From assembly GCA_934272845.1 (NCBI GenBank), contig CAKQSF010000007.1:1-64000 (forward strand): 64,000 nucleotides of DNA. Reading direction: 5' to 3'. A program made the translations under genes and the position numbers. This DNA comes from an uncultured Prevotella sp. (GTDB lineage Bacteria > Bacteroidota > Bacteroidia > Bacteroidales > Bacteroidaceae). Below, one piece after another: positions 9,426 through 18,428 of the stretch. Under the pieces are notes generated by a model. That model was not told the origin of the DNA, did not search any database, and saw nothing but the letters and a program-made list of their open reading frames with translations. Every line of letters starts with the position of its first letter. The stretch's first letter is position 1.

Positions 9426-11231
9426 ATGGAAAAAACAATAACCACCGCGGTCATCACCGCGATAAAGGAACTCTACGGACAGGACATCACTGAGAAGATG
9501 GCTACACTGCAGAAGACTCGTAGCGAGTTTGAGGGAAACCTCACACTCGTGGTCTTTCCATTCCTCAAAATGTCGCACAAGAAGCCGGAAGAGACAGCAA
9601 CAGAGATAGGCGAATGGCTCGTGAAGAACTGCAATGCCGTAAGCGCATACAACGTGGTAAAGGGCTTCCTTAACCTCTCTATCGCTACGAATACTTGGCT
9701 CGACCTCCTCAAGAAAATCGATGCCGACCCACACTTTGGTGAGAAACAGGCTACAGAAGAGTCACCACTCGTAATGATAGAGTACTCTTCACCTAATACT
9801 AACAAGCCACTTCACCTCGGACACGTGCGTAACAACCTCCTCGGTTGGTCACTCGCACAAATTATGCAAGCCAACGGCAACAAGGTAGTGAAGACAAACA
9901 TCGTCAACGACCGTGGCATTCACATCTGTAAATCAATGCTCGCTTGGCTGAAGTATGGCAACGGTGAGACACCAGAGACATCAGGCAAGAAGGGCGACCA
10001 TCTCATTGGCGACTACTACGTAGCCTTCGATAAGCATTACAAGGCAGAGTGTGAGGAACTCACTAAGCAGTATATCGCCGATGGAATGGCGGAAGATGCT
10101 GCAAAGGAAAAGGCAAAGCAGGAGGCTCCACTCATCAAGGAAGCACACGAGATGCTCGTAAAATGGGAGAACAACGACCCTGAGGTACGTGCATTGTGGG
10201 CAAAGATGAACCAGTGGGTGTACGCTGGCTTCGACGAGACATACAAGGCACTCGGCGTAAGTTTCGACAAGATATACTACGAGTCAAACACATACCTCGA
10301 GGGAAAAGAAAAAGTAGAGGAAGGACTTGCAAAGGGATTCTTCTATCGTCGCCCAGACAACTCTGTGTGGGCAGACCTTACCAAGGAGGGACTCGACGAG
10401 AAGTTGCTGTTGCGCTCTGACGGTACATCAGTCTACATGACACAGGATATCGGTACCGCGAAACTACGTTTCCAGGATTATCCTATCGACCAGATGATAT
10501 ACGTAGTGGGCAATGAGCAGAACTATCACTTCCAGGTTCTCTCTATCCTGCTCGACAAACTCGGTTTTAAGTGGGGAAAGAGCCTCGTACACTTCTCTTA
10601 TGGCATGGTGGAACTACCTAACGGTAAGATGAAGTCACGCGAAGGAACCGTTGTTGACGCTGACGATTTGATTGCTTCTATGATTGCTGACGCTCGCAAG
10701 ACAAGCGATGAATTGGGCAAAAACAGCGACATGACCGAAGAAGAGAAGCAGGAGATAGCACGCATCGTGGGCATGGGAGCCTTGAAATACTTTATCCTCA
10801 AGGTCGACGCTCGTAAGAATATGCTCTTCAACCCTGCAGAATCTATCGATTTCAACGGTAACACTGGCCCATTTATACAGTACACCTACGCTCGTATTCG
10901 TAGCATACTTCGCAAGGCGGAGGCTGAAGGCATACTGCCAACACTACCTGCCAACGTGGAGATGAACGCTAAGGAGATAGAACTCGTACAGAAGATTAAC
11001 GAGTATGGCGCAGTTGTAGCACAGGCAGGCAAGGACTACAGTCCATCAGGCATAGCCAACTACTGCTTTGAACTCACCAAGACCTTCAACCAGTTCTATC
11101 ACGACTACTCTGTGCTTGGGGCCGACACCATGGAGCAGAAGCAGTTGCGCCTTACATTGGCGGCTAACGTTGCCAAGACCATTAAGAACGGTATGGCACT
11201 CCTCGGTATTGAGGTGCCAGAGAGAATGTAA
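9426..11231 (+). CDS. argS: Arginyl-tRNA synthetase
   Basis: A 601-residue cytoplasmic class I synthetase that charges tRNA-Arg. The N-terminal Add-1 type domain leads into SSPNTNKPLHLGHVRNN, containing the HIGH equivalent HLGH near residue 130. The KMSKS-equivalent loop is NGKMKSREGTVV around residue 400. The C-terminal DALR anticodon-binding domain ends in VAKTIKNGMALLGIEVPERM, as in typical ArgS. Length matches the family. The start is preceded by an unusual C/A-rich, CTAG-containing leader; a co-transcribed RNase H gene begins 21 bp downstream. Confidence 0.97.
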   Translation: MEKTITTAVITAIKELYGQDITEKMATLQKTRSEFEGNLTLVVFPFLKMSHKKPEETATEIGEWLVKNCNAVSAYNVVKGFLNLSIATNTWLDLLKKIDADPHFGEKQATEESPLVMIEYSSPNTNKPLHLGHVRNNLLGWSLAQIMQANGNKVVKTNIVNDRGIHICKSMLAWLKYGNGETPETSGKKGDHLIGDYYVAFDKHYKAECEELTKQYIADGMAEDAAKEKAKQEAPLIKEAHEMLVKWENNDPEVRALWAKMNQWVYAGFDETYKALGVSFDKIYYESNTYLEGKEKVEEGLAKGFFYRRPDNSVWADLTKEGLDEKLLLRSDGTSVYMTQDIGTAKLRFQDYPIDQMIYVVGNEQNYHFQVLSILLDKLGFKWGKSLVHFSYGMVELPNGKMKSREGTVVDADDLIASMIADARKTSDELGKNSDMTEEEKQEIARIVGMGALKYFILKVDARKNMLFNPAESIDFNGNTGPFIQYTYARIRSILRKAEAEGILPTLPANVEMNAKEIELVQKINEYGAVVAQAGKDYSPSGIANYCFELTKTFNQFYHDYSVLGADTMEQKQLRLTLAANVAKTIKNGMALLGIEVPERM

Positions 11232-11252
11232 GCCTATACCTATTATATAATA

Positions 11253-11669
11253 ATGGTAACACAAGGCAATTCATTGGCATGGGCAGTAGATGCGGCTTGC
11301 TCAGGTAACCCTGGACCGATGGAATATCGTGGCGTTGACCTTACAACGGGTCAGCAGGTATTTCACTTCGGACCAATCAAGGGCACGAACAATATTGGCG
11401 AATTTCTCGCCATAGTTCACGCCCTTGCACTCATGGAGCAGCGTGGCATGAAGGGATATACCATATATAGTGACTCTGTCAACGCGCAACTGTGGGTAAA
11501 AAAGATGCAGTGTAAGACAAAACTGGTCGTAAATGCCGACACACAGAAGGCGCATGAGTTGATAACAAGAGCCGAGAATTGGCTTAGAACCCATCAGTTC
11601 CGCGTGCCCATCGTTAAGTGGGATACTAAGAACTGGGGAGAAATTCCAGCCGACTTCGGACGCAAATAA
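11253..11669 (+). CDS. Ribonuclease H family protein
   Basis: A 138-residue protein with the RNase H fold and all four acidic positions of the active site visible: D in AVDAACSGNPG near residue 13, E in NIGEFLAI near residue 49, D in IYSDSVNA near residue 73, and the final D in GEIPADFGRK. Members cut the RNA strand of RNA/DNA hybrids, for example at R-loops and primers. It lacks the viroplasmin-like N-terminal hybrid-binding domain found on many Bacteroidetes homologues. It starts 21 bp after argS and is probably in the same transcript. Confidence 0.85.
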   Translation: MVTQGNSLAWAVDAACSGNPGPMEYRGVDLTTGQQVFHFGPIKGTNNIGEFLAIVHALALMEQRGMKGYTIYSDSVNAQLWVKKMQCKTKLVVNADTQKAHELITRAENWLRTHQFRVPIVKWDTKNWGEIPADFGRK

Positions 11670-11755
11670 TGCCGATTTCATCGGTTTGATTGCAATACTC
11701 AAAAGTGCTTTATCGTCAACATCTCTTAAGAGATTGATTAACGAAGGATGATCGT

Positions 11756-11776
11756 AGATTAATGGTAATTAATGTT
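11756..11776. repeat. Short dispersed motif, copy 1
   Basis: GATTAATGGTAATTAATG here matches GATTAATGGTGATTAATG at 61746-61766. The second copy is part of a long inverted repeat; this one stands alone. Confidence 0.35.
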
Positions 11777-11860
11777 CAAAAAGATATGGTAACCAGCCAT
11801 GTCAACGAGTGGACTATAATATTATAAAGCAACATTTGTTAAAGAAAGTAAAATGCAAGA

Positions 11861-11897
11861 AAATAGTTGATATAAGTCAAACTTATATCAACTATTT
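11861..11897. promoter_or_regulatory. Perfect 17-bp inverted repeat overlapping a -7-like element
   Basis: AAATAGTTGATATAAGT (11861-11877) is followed after CAA by its exact reverse complement (11881-11897). The right arm runs into TTTTTT and then TAACTTTG (11902-11909), a Bacteroidetes -7 box. It could terminate the argS-RNase H transcript, or act as an operator for a transcript starting near 11916. No good -33 TTG lies at the right spacing, which weakens the promoter reading. Confidence 0.5.
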
Positions 11898-11915
11898 TTT
11901 ATAACTTTGCAAACG

Positions 11916-12085
11916 TAATCCGGTGGAAAACCCAATCTTAATCCTTTCTCATAATACTATTTGATAAATACACCTTAAGATCATACCACCTACACACTAA
12001 TAATAATTACCTAAACAATTAAATACATCGGATAAACAAATATAACGTCTCCGCACTCCCGTGAGGGTTTGCGGAGATTTTTTTA
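11916..12085 (+). ncRNA. Candidate small RNA between an RNase H gene and pectinesterase
   Basis: A possible transcript of about 170 nt running from the -7-like box at 11902-11909 to a strong intrinsic terminator at 12048-12084. No open frame with protein character is seen inside. The nearest downstream gene has its own complete promoter beyond the terminator, so this would be a stand-alone RNA or an attenuated leader. Only the terminator is firm; the promoter lacks a good -33 element. Confidence 0.3.
12048..12084 (+). terminator. Intrinsic terminator
   Basis: TCTCCGC (12048-12054) pairs with GCGGAGA (12071-12077), with an inner CTCCC/GGG stem and GTGA loop, followed by a run of seven T (12078-12084). 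Confidence 0.75.
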
Positions 12086-12149
12086 TGGTGAATAAAAACG
12101 CAATTATGGTAGAAAAAATGTGCAAACTTGCATTTTTATGGGTAACATA

Positions 12150-12181
12150 TTGTAATAATTGCATAAAATTTATTAATTTTG
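12150..12181 (+). promoter_or_regulatory. Promoter of the pectinesterase gene
   Basis: TTG at 12150-12152 and TAATTTTG at 12174-12181, spacer 21 bp. Transcription would start near 12188, so translation must begin at the ATG at 12246, not at the in-frame upstream codon at 12189. Confidence 0.65.
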
Positions 12182-12245
12182 CACCATAGTGTCATACGAG
12201 TGTATGACTTCACTATCTATTGTTCAACTAACTACAAAACCTAAA

Positions 12246-15200
12246 ATGAAGCAAACTTTTAGATTTTACGTAACACTGTTGTTGCTCTTGTTGAGTACAA
12301 CCGTGTCGTGGGCTGGCTTCAAGAACTTCAGTGCCGTGCTGAATAATCAGACCGGAACACTGTTGACGGCTGAAGAACAGACCCAAGGTACTGCCGTGAA
12401 CTTCGGTATCGCGGTGGATGATGCTGGCAATGTTACGCGCGTAGCCGCCGACGATGCCAGTGCCGTTGCAACCATCAGCGGCAAATATCACAGTGACCAC
12501 GGTATGACGGGACTTAACGTTACCGTTCCCGTAGATGGCAATGTGAAAATCACAGTAGGACAGTGTACCTACTCAGGAAGTGACATCACCATAAAGAATG
12601 CTGCGGGAGATGTCGTAGTAACCAAAACACCAGGTAAGGCTTGTTGGAAAAACGACCGTTCCAACGTGACCGAAGTCTATTATACTGGTGATGCAACTAC
12701 ACTGACAATAAGCGGCATGGGATATTGCCCTTACGTAGCAGTAGAGAAGTCAGAAAAGGTAATAGTTAAGCACAACATCGCTTACTCTCTCGGTACAGAG
12801 ACAGCAGAGGGCGTAGTTCCTGCCACAACCACATGGGCAGAGGGCGACACATACAACGTGCCAGGAAACTTTACATTATATAAGGAAGGTTACACTCTGA
12901 CAGGATGGAACGATGGTAACGCTACTGTAAAGTTAGGCGAGGCATACACTCCTGCCGCTGACGTTACGCTGACACCTGTCTTCACTCAGAACACCAAGAC
13001 GCTTGCAGACCGCAAGGAGGCTGTAACACTGAAGTGGGACTTCCAGAGAAAGAACGGTGCACCGTTCATTGCAGCACAGGGAAGCAATAGCGGCGTTGGC
13101 GTATGGGTAACACAAGCCACTGTTGACGGAGAACTTATCGACGTAAAACTCGACTATGATGCAACATCAGGAAAGATAGCCAACGCCAACTGGACAGACT
13201 GGTGCCAGATGAATAATGGTACAAAATTGACCATTCCATCGGCTAAGGGCGCAGTTGTTAGCATTGAGGCATACTCTGCTCCAACTACAACTACCATCGA
13301 CGGACAGACCGATTACACCGCTAACGGCAACGTTATAACATATAATGTAGCGAACAAGGCAGACGCTATCGACATAGTTATCGGCGATGGCTCATACTAT
13401 CGTTACGTTCAGACCGTGCTCCCTGTAGTAGAGAACGAAGGAGGCAAGACATATACCAACGAACCAACAAGCGTTGTGTTCGCGATGAGTGACATGGCTA
13501 ACACTGGCGCTAATGTCGCTACACCAACAGACGCGTTCAGCACTGTAGCCTTTGACAGTGGCGATTGCACACTAAATGGTATAACATCTATAACAAATCC
13601 TGACGGTAGCGACACAGGAATCACAGGTATAAAATTCAGACCTACTGGTACAACAAAAGAACTTAACTGGTTTGTTCGCCCTGCTACTGGACTCACATTC
13701 ACCCCAACAAAGGTATCAGGTTACGTAAACCGTTGCGGAACTGACGCTGGTAACGGTATCGTCATCACCGCCCATAAGGAGAACGGTGAGACTGTTGCGC
13801 TCGGTACATACACCGCATGGCGTCAGGGTAAGTCTTCATCAGACAAGGACTACGACAAGACTGCCATCGCAAAATATGAGATTACTCTCACGGCAGAGCA
13901 GCAGGCACAACTCGCAGGCACCGACGGCTTCTATCTAACATCAGCCGTTGGCGTTGGTAGTGCCAAGGACGGCGCATTCGGTGAGGTAACTATCGAGGGT
14001 ACAGTAAGTGGCACTTTGGTTGCTGTTAACAAGTACACTATCAGTGCTGTTGCTGCTCCTGAAGAGGGAGGTAATGTATCAGTATACCCTAACTCTGACG
14101 AATATATAGAGAACGATGAGGTAACACTGACCGCTACAGAGAACTTTGGCTACGACTTCGTTAACTGGACTGACAAGGACGGTAACGAGGTTTCAAAAGA
14201 AGCGAAGTTTAAGTACACTGTTACTGCAGACAATGTGCTGACCGCTAACTTCAAGAAGGTTAAGACATACGCTCTCGACATAAAGGTAGAGGGTGGCGCA
14301 AACGACTATATGGTATCTCTCTCACCTGCCGCTACCGTTGTTGACGGCAAGAATATGTATGAGGAAGGTACTAAGGTAACTATCACAGCGTCTTCAAACG
14401 CTATTCTCACCTTTACCAACTGGGATAACGGCGAGACAGCCTCAGAGATGCCAGTTATAATGAATGAGGATAAGAGTTTCACCGCTTCTTACTCTGCTGT
14501 GGACTACATCGTAGGTTGGGACTTTATCAAGCGTGGCTCTGCAGGCAGAGCAGCAGACTTTGCTGCTGCTGATAATGATGCCGTTTCACTTGTTATGCGT
14601 AACGCTGACGGTGACGAGCAGGGATGGCTTGACAAGAGTGAAGAGGCTGCTGGTGGCTACGAAGGACGCCCAGCAGCAGTTAACTGGCGCACTGGTAGCA
14701 GCAATGGTGACGTAGGTAACTACTACTGGCAGACCGCTATCAACGCTGCTGCATTCACTGATGTGAAGATTATCACATCTATGGTATATAACTACAATGC
14801 TTACCAGAAGCAACTCGTACAGTACTCTCTCGATGGTGAGAACTGGACTACCGCAGGTACTCTCGACCTGCAGGGCGCAAAGAACTGGGCTGACGCCACT
14901 GTTAGTCTCCCTGCTGAGGTTAATAATAAGGAGAAGGTTTACATCCGTTGGATAAGCGACAAGACTTCTAACGTTGACGGTACTGCTTCTGCTAACGATG
15001 GTATAACACTCGGTGCTACATTCATTGTAGGTACAGCGAAACTTGTTGACGATGGTACCGCACCTGCACTCGTAAGCAGTGTGCCTGCTAACAATGCTAC
15101 TGGAATATCTGCTAACGGTAAGGTGGTTCTCACATTCGATGAGAAGGTGATGCTTACTGACAAGGCAAAGGCTACTATAGGTAATGTAGAACTCAAGCCT

Positions 15201-16718
15201 GTAGCAAGCGGCAAGACCGTTATCTGTGAGTATAAGGGCCTTGATTACTCTTCAGACGTACAGTTCACACTCAATGGTGGTTCAGTTGCTGACCTTACAG
15301 GCAACGCTATCGCTGAAGACATCGTTATCAACTTCCAGACTAAGGTTAAGCCTGCTGTAGAGAAGGCAATGTATGACTTCATCGTGCCTATAGATGGTTC
15401 TATCTCTGACGCTCTCGCAGCAGCCAACAAGCGTGGCGCTTCTGCTACAAACCGCTACCGTGTGTTCATCATGAACGGTAAGTATGTATTCGATACTAAC
15501 GGCACTACTACTGGCGGTGATGGCAAGACATATGATGACCCACGTTCTTACTTGACAGCACCATACGTTTCATTCATAGGTGAATCTATGGACGGTGTAG
15601 TTATAACAAACAAGACTCCTGAGGCTACCTGGGATAATGGTTACGGTGCAGCATGCCCACTTGAGGGTATTGGCAATGGTGATGTGCTCATCATTCAGAA
15701 GGATGGTCACGATGCATATTTCCAGAATCTGACTATCAAGACTTCTATGGGTGACGCTCACGGACGTGACATCGCACTTCATGATAGATCTAACCGCACC
15801 ATATTCAAGGACGCTTGTCTGTGGGGTTATCAGGATACTTATGTATCAAATAGCGACAATGGCAAGTACTACTTCGAGGGTGGCGTGATACGTGGACGTA
15901 CCGATTACCTCTGTGGTAAGGGTGACGTATATTATAATGAGGTAACACTGCAACAGTGTGGTGGTGGCGGTTACCTTGCTGTTCCTTCTAAGCCAAAGAA
16001 GTATGGTTACGTATTCAACAACTGCTACATCAAGAAGGAGACTTCTGACGTAACGTTCTACCTCGGTCGTCCTTGGGGCAGCGGCACACCAACTGCTTGC
16101 TTCATCAATACTAAGATGGACGCTAACGCACTCGGTAACGGTTGGGCAGACATGAGCGGTGGTTGGCCAAAACGTTTCGCTGAGTACAACTCTTACCTCA
16201 CTTCAGGTACAAGTATCGACCTTTCGGGTCGTCGCACATCTTGGACTGACAAGGAAGGCAATACCCACGCTAACGACCCAATACTTACACTTGACGATGT
16301 TCAGAGCATGAGCCTTGCAAACGTAATGGGTCAGGACGACGATTGGGATCCTACAGCACTCACAGAGCAGGCTTCTGCTCCTAAGAATGTTCTGCTTGAC
16401 ACAGATGCTAAGACTCTCACATGGGATGACAACAACTATGTTCTCTGCTGGGCAGTGTTCAAGGATGGCAAGTTTGTTGCCGCATCAACAACACCTTCTT
16501 ACACTGTAGACGATGCTACCGCAACATGGACTGTACGTGCTGCCAATGAAATGGGTGGTCTTGGTGAGGCTACTAAGGCAACAATCGCTACTGGCGTTAA
16601 TGCTGTGAAGGCTAACGCAAATGACGCTAACGGTGCTATCTACAACATCGCTGGTCAGAGCGTAAGCAAATCTTACAAAGGTATCGTTGTGAAGAACAAC
16701 ACTAAGTACGTGAAGTAA
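12246..16718 (+). CDS. Large secreted multidomain pectinesterase
   Basis: A 1490-residue exported protein with signal peptide MKQTFRFYVTLLLLLLSTTV cleaved near SWA. The N-terminal half holds carbohydrate-binding-like and InlB/Flg_new-type repeats (YTLTGWNDG near residue 220; GYDFVNWTDKDGNEV near residue 640) and a Big_5-like Ig domain (ALVSSVPANNATGISANGKV near residue 945). The catalytic right-handed beta-helix starts near residue 1045. Pectinesterase active-site features are visible: GYQDTYV with Asp1197, GRTDYLCG with Asp1220, and LGRPWG with the Arg. It would remove methyl esters from homogalacturonan outside the cell. The C-terminus (IYNIAGQSV...KGIVVK) resembles the short tails on other secreted proteins here. 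It is followed by a terminator and then an esterase gene. Confidence 0.88.
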   Translation: MKQTFRFYVTLLLLLLSTTVSWAGFKNFSAVLNNQTGTLLTAEEQTQGTAVNFGIAVDDAGNVTRVAADDASAVATISGKYHSDHGMTGLNVTVPVDGNVKITVGQCTYSGSDITIKNAAGDVVVTKTPGKACWKNDRSNVTEVYYTGDATTLTISGMGYCPYVAVEKSEKVIVKHNIAYSLGTETAEGVVPATTTWAEGDTYNVPGNFTLYKEGYTLTGWNDGNATVKLGEAYTPAADVTLTPVFTQNTKTLADRKEAVTLKWDFQRKNGAPFIAAQGSNSGVGVWVTQATVDGELIDVKLDYDATSGKIANANWTDWCQMNNGTKLTIPSAKGAVVSIEAYSAPTTTTIDGQTDYTANGNVITYNVANKADAIDIVIGDGSYYRYVQTVLPVVENEGGKTYTNEPTSVVFAMSDMANTGANVATPTDAFSTVAFDSGDCTLNGITSITNPDGSDTGITGIKFRPTGTTKELNWFVRPATGLTFTPTKVSGYVNRCGTDAGNGIVITAHKENGETVALGTYTAWRQGKSSSDKDYDKTAIAKYEITLTAEQQAQLAGTDGFYLTSAVGVGSAKDGAFGEVTIEGTVSGTLVAVNKYTISAVAAPEEGGNVSVYPNSDEYIENDEVTLTATENFGYDFVNWTDKDGNEVSKEAKFKYTVTADNVLTANFKKVKTYALDIKVEGGANDYMVSLSPAATVVDGKNMYEEGTKVTITASSNAILTFTNWDNGETASEMPVIMNEDKSFTASYSAVDYIVGWDFIKRGSAGRAADFAAADNDAVSLVMRNADGDEQGWLDKSEEAAGGYEGRPAAVNWRTGSSNGDVGNYYWQTAINAAAFTDVKIITSMVYNYNAYQKQLVQYSLDGENWTTAGTLDLQGAKNWADATVSLPAEVNNKEKVYIRWISDKTSNVDGTASANDGITLGATFIVGTAKLVDDGTAPALVSSVPANNATGISANGKVVLTFDEKVMLTDKAKATIGNVELKPVASGKTVICEYKGLDYSSDVQFTLNGGSVADLTGNAIAEDIVINFQTKVKPAVEKAMYDFIVPIDGSISDALAAANKRGASATNRYRVFIMNGKYVFDTNGTTTGGDGKTYDDPRSYLTAPYVSFIGESMDGVVITNKTPEATWDNGYGAACPLEGIGNGDVLIIQKDGHDAYFQNLTIKTSMGDAHGRDIALHDRSNRTIFKDACLWGYQDTYVSNSDNGKYYFEGGVIRGRTDYLCGKGDVYYNEVTLQQCGGGGYLAVPSKPKKYGYVFNNCYIKKETSDVTFYLGRPWGSGTPTACFINTKMDANALGNGWADMSGGWPKRFAEYNSYLTSGTSIDLSGRRTSWTDKEGNTHANDPILTLDDVQSMSLANVMGQDDDWDPTALTEQASAPKNVLLDTDAKTLTWDDNNYVLCWAVFKDGKFVAASTTPSYTVDDATATWTVRAANEMGGLGEATKATIATGVNAVKANANDANGAIYNIAGQSVSKSYKGIVVKNNTKYVK

Positions 16719-16762
16719 ATTCATTATAATGCCCCATATTCGGGGTAGGTAAAGGTAAGACT

Positions 16763-16807
16763 GAGGCCATATTAGTGCAACTAAAGCATTAATATGGTCT
16801 CTTTTAT
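16763..16807 (+). terminator. Terminator after pectinesterase
   Basis: GAGGCCATATTA (16763-16774) pairs with TAATATGGTCTC (16790-16801) across a 15-nt loop, followed by TTTTATTT. Confidence 0.7.
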
Positions 16808-16884
16808 TTGTAGTTGGCAATGAATATGACACATTTAATAAAATATTGGAAACAAAACATAAAAAGAGTATGAATAAAAAGATA

Positions 16885-16892
16885 TAAATTTG
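16885..16892 (+). promoter_or_regulatory. Possible -7 element of the esterase gene
   Basis: TAAATTTG matches TAnnTTTG and lies 31 bp before the ATG at 16923. No clear TTG is present at the expected -33 spacing. Confidence 0.3.
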
Positions 16893-16922
16893 CATCAACG
16901 ATTAAACCCAATAAAAAAATAT

Positions 16923-18302
16923 ATGCTTAAACATTTCTCATTTTCTTTTCTTGCTCTCATCTCAACGTTATTCTGTAATGCGCAATCTGTAACTCCAGAA
17001 CTGGAACACATCATGGACATAAACGTCAACATTGCCAAGGCATTCGCTGTAGGTAAAACCGCTCAGGGCGTTCGTAACATAGTGCCTATAAAAGGAGGGA
17101 CCTTTCATGGTCCCAAAATTCAGGGAACGGTTGTTGACGGCGGCGCAGACTATCAATTAATAAACAAAGACCGCAGCGATCTTGAGGCTATATATAATCT
17201 CCGAACTGATGATGGCATTAATATACATATTCGCAACAAAGGCATCATTGCAGGACAGTACTTTTATTGCTCTCCTACGTTTGAGGCTCCAATAGACAGT
17301 AAATATGCATGGTTAAACAATGCTATTTTTGTCTGCAAGCCTATAGGTTTTACGAATCATACTATACAACTGCGTGTATGGAAGGTGCAGGATAATTTTG
17401 AAACTACCATACCTGCAATAAAACCTATTCCTAACGAAATACGCAAGTCTGCCGCACGACAAGGAAGAATAGAGGTAATCAACTATACTGCCCATAAAAA
17501 CGGCAGAACTATAATGAAACATGCACGTGTATATCTGCCATACGGCTATAATGCTAAAAATAAGAAAACTAAGTATGATGTGCTATATCTTATGCATGGT
17601 GGCGGAGACAATAGTACATCTTTCTTAACACCACCTAAGGACTGGTTGCCACTGCGACAGGTGCTTGATCACCTCATTGCGGCAGGAAAGATTCGTCCAA
17701 TCATTGTCGTCACACCGACCTTCTATGATGATGATGAAAAGATAGGCAACAACCGCATGGAGGATGCCATAGAGCAGACACGCACGTTCCACATAGAACT
17801 ACAGAACGACCTTATTCCTACTGTTGAGACCAAATACAGCACCTATCTCGAGGGTAAGGATAGCATCTCCGTAAACAAATCACGCGCCCACCGCACCTAC
17901 GGTGGATTCTCTATGGGAGCGCTCTCCACGTGGTTCCAATTGGCATATGGTAATAATGCCGTAAGAAACTTCCTACCTCTCAGTGGAGACTTATGGGTGT
18001 ATAATAATAAAGGAGAAAAACAATCTCCTGAAATTGCTGCGAAATGGCTAAACGATATGCTCGAGAAATCTCCTTGCGGAAATGATATTCAGATATATGG
18101 CTATACTGGTACAAAGGATATTGCAGGCAACCCGCAGAAGAATCTTACAGAGGCTCTCGATAAATATGCTACTATGCTGCGCTACAATACACCTGACGCC
18201 AATCTGCATTTTGCTATGAAGGAGGGAGGACAGCATTACTATGGCGACATCAACGAATACCTATATTGGGCATTGCAGGAACTGTATGGCATAAAAAAAT
18301 AA
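16923..18302 (+). CDS. Secreted carbohydrate esterase (esterase D / CE1-like)
   Basis: A 459-residue exported protein. I place the start at the ATG giving MLKHFSFSFLALISTLFCNA, a clear signal peptide; an upstream in-frame TTG at 16890 falls on the -7 box and is unlikely. Residues about 60-190 form a beta-rich N-terminal module. The alpha/beta-hydrolase domain follows: DVLYLMHGGGDN, IIVVTPTFYDDDE, and the nucleophile elbow GGFSMGA with Ser330. A late His in EGGQHYYGD could complete the triad. Homologues include feruloyl and acetyl esterases acting on plant cell-wall glycans. Next to the pectinesterase, an acyl or feruloyl group on pectin is a reasonable but unproven substrate. Confidence 0.8.
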   Translation: MLKHFSFSFLALISTLFCNAQSVTPELEHIMDINVNIAKAFAVGKTAQGVRNIVPIKGGTFHGPKIQGTVVDGGADYQLINKDRSDLEAIYNLRTDDGINIHIRNKGIIAGQYFYCSPTFEAPIDSKYAWLNNAIFVCKPIGFTNHTIQLRVWKVQDNFETTIPAIKPIPNEIRKSAARQGRIEVINYTAHKNGRTIMKHARVYLPYGYNAKNKKTKYDVLYLMHGGGDNSTSFLTPPKDWLPLRQVLDHLIAAGKIRPIIVVTPTFYDDDEKIGNNRMEDAIEQTRTFHIELQNDLIPTVETKYSTYLEGKDSISVNKSRAHRTYGGFSMGALSTWFQLAYGNNAVRNFLPLSGDLWVYNNKGEKQSPEIAAKWLNDMLEKSPCGNDIQIYGYTGTKDIAGNPQKNLTEALDKYATMLRYNTPDANLHFAMKEGGQHYYGDINEYLYWALQELYGIKK

Positions 18303-18388
18303 TGGGCAGTCCTGTAACAAATGCTTACGTTATTAGAAATAATAAACAGTTGTGACTGCAGGTGCTATTGATGCTATTGAAACTAAAA

Positions 18389-18425
18389 AAGGGTGGCTGA
18401 TAAGTAACATTATCAGATCACCCTT
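18389..18425. terminator. Bidirectional terminator
   Basis: AAGGGTGGCTGATAA (18389-18403) pairs with TTATCAGATCACCCTT (18410-18425) with one internal mismatch. It is flanked by A-runs on the left and TTAATTT on the right and sits between two convergent genes. Confidence 0.7.
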
Positions 18426-18428
18426 AAT

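Noticed and set aside
12189-12245. Upstream in-frame start for the pectinesterase
   Set aside because: The promoter predicts transcription starting at about 12188, and the ATG at 12246 gives a proper signal peptide.
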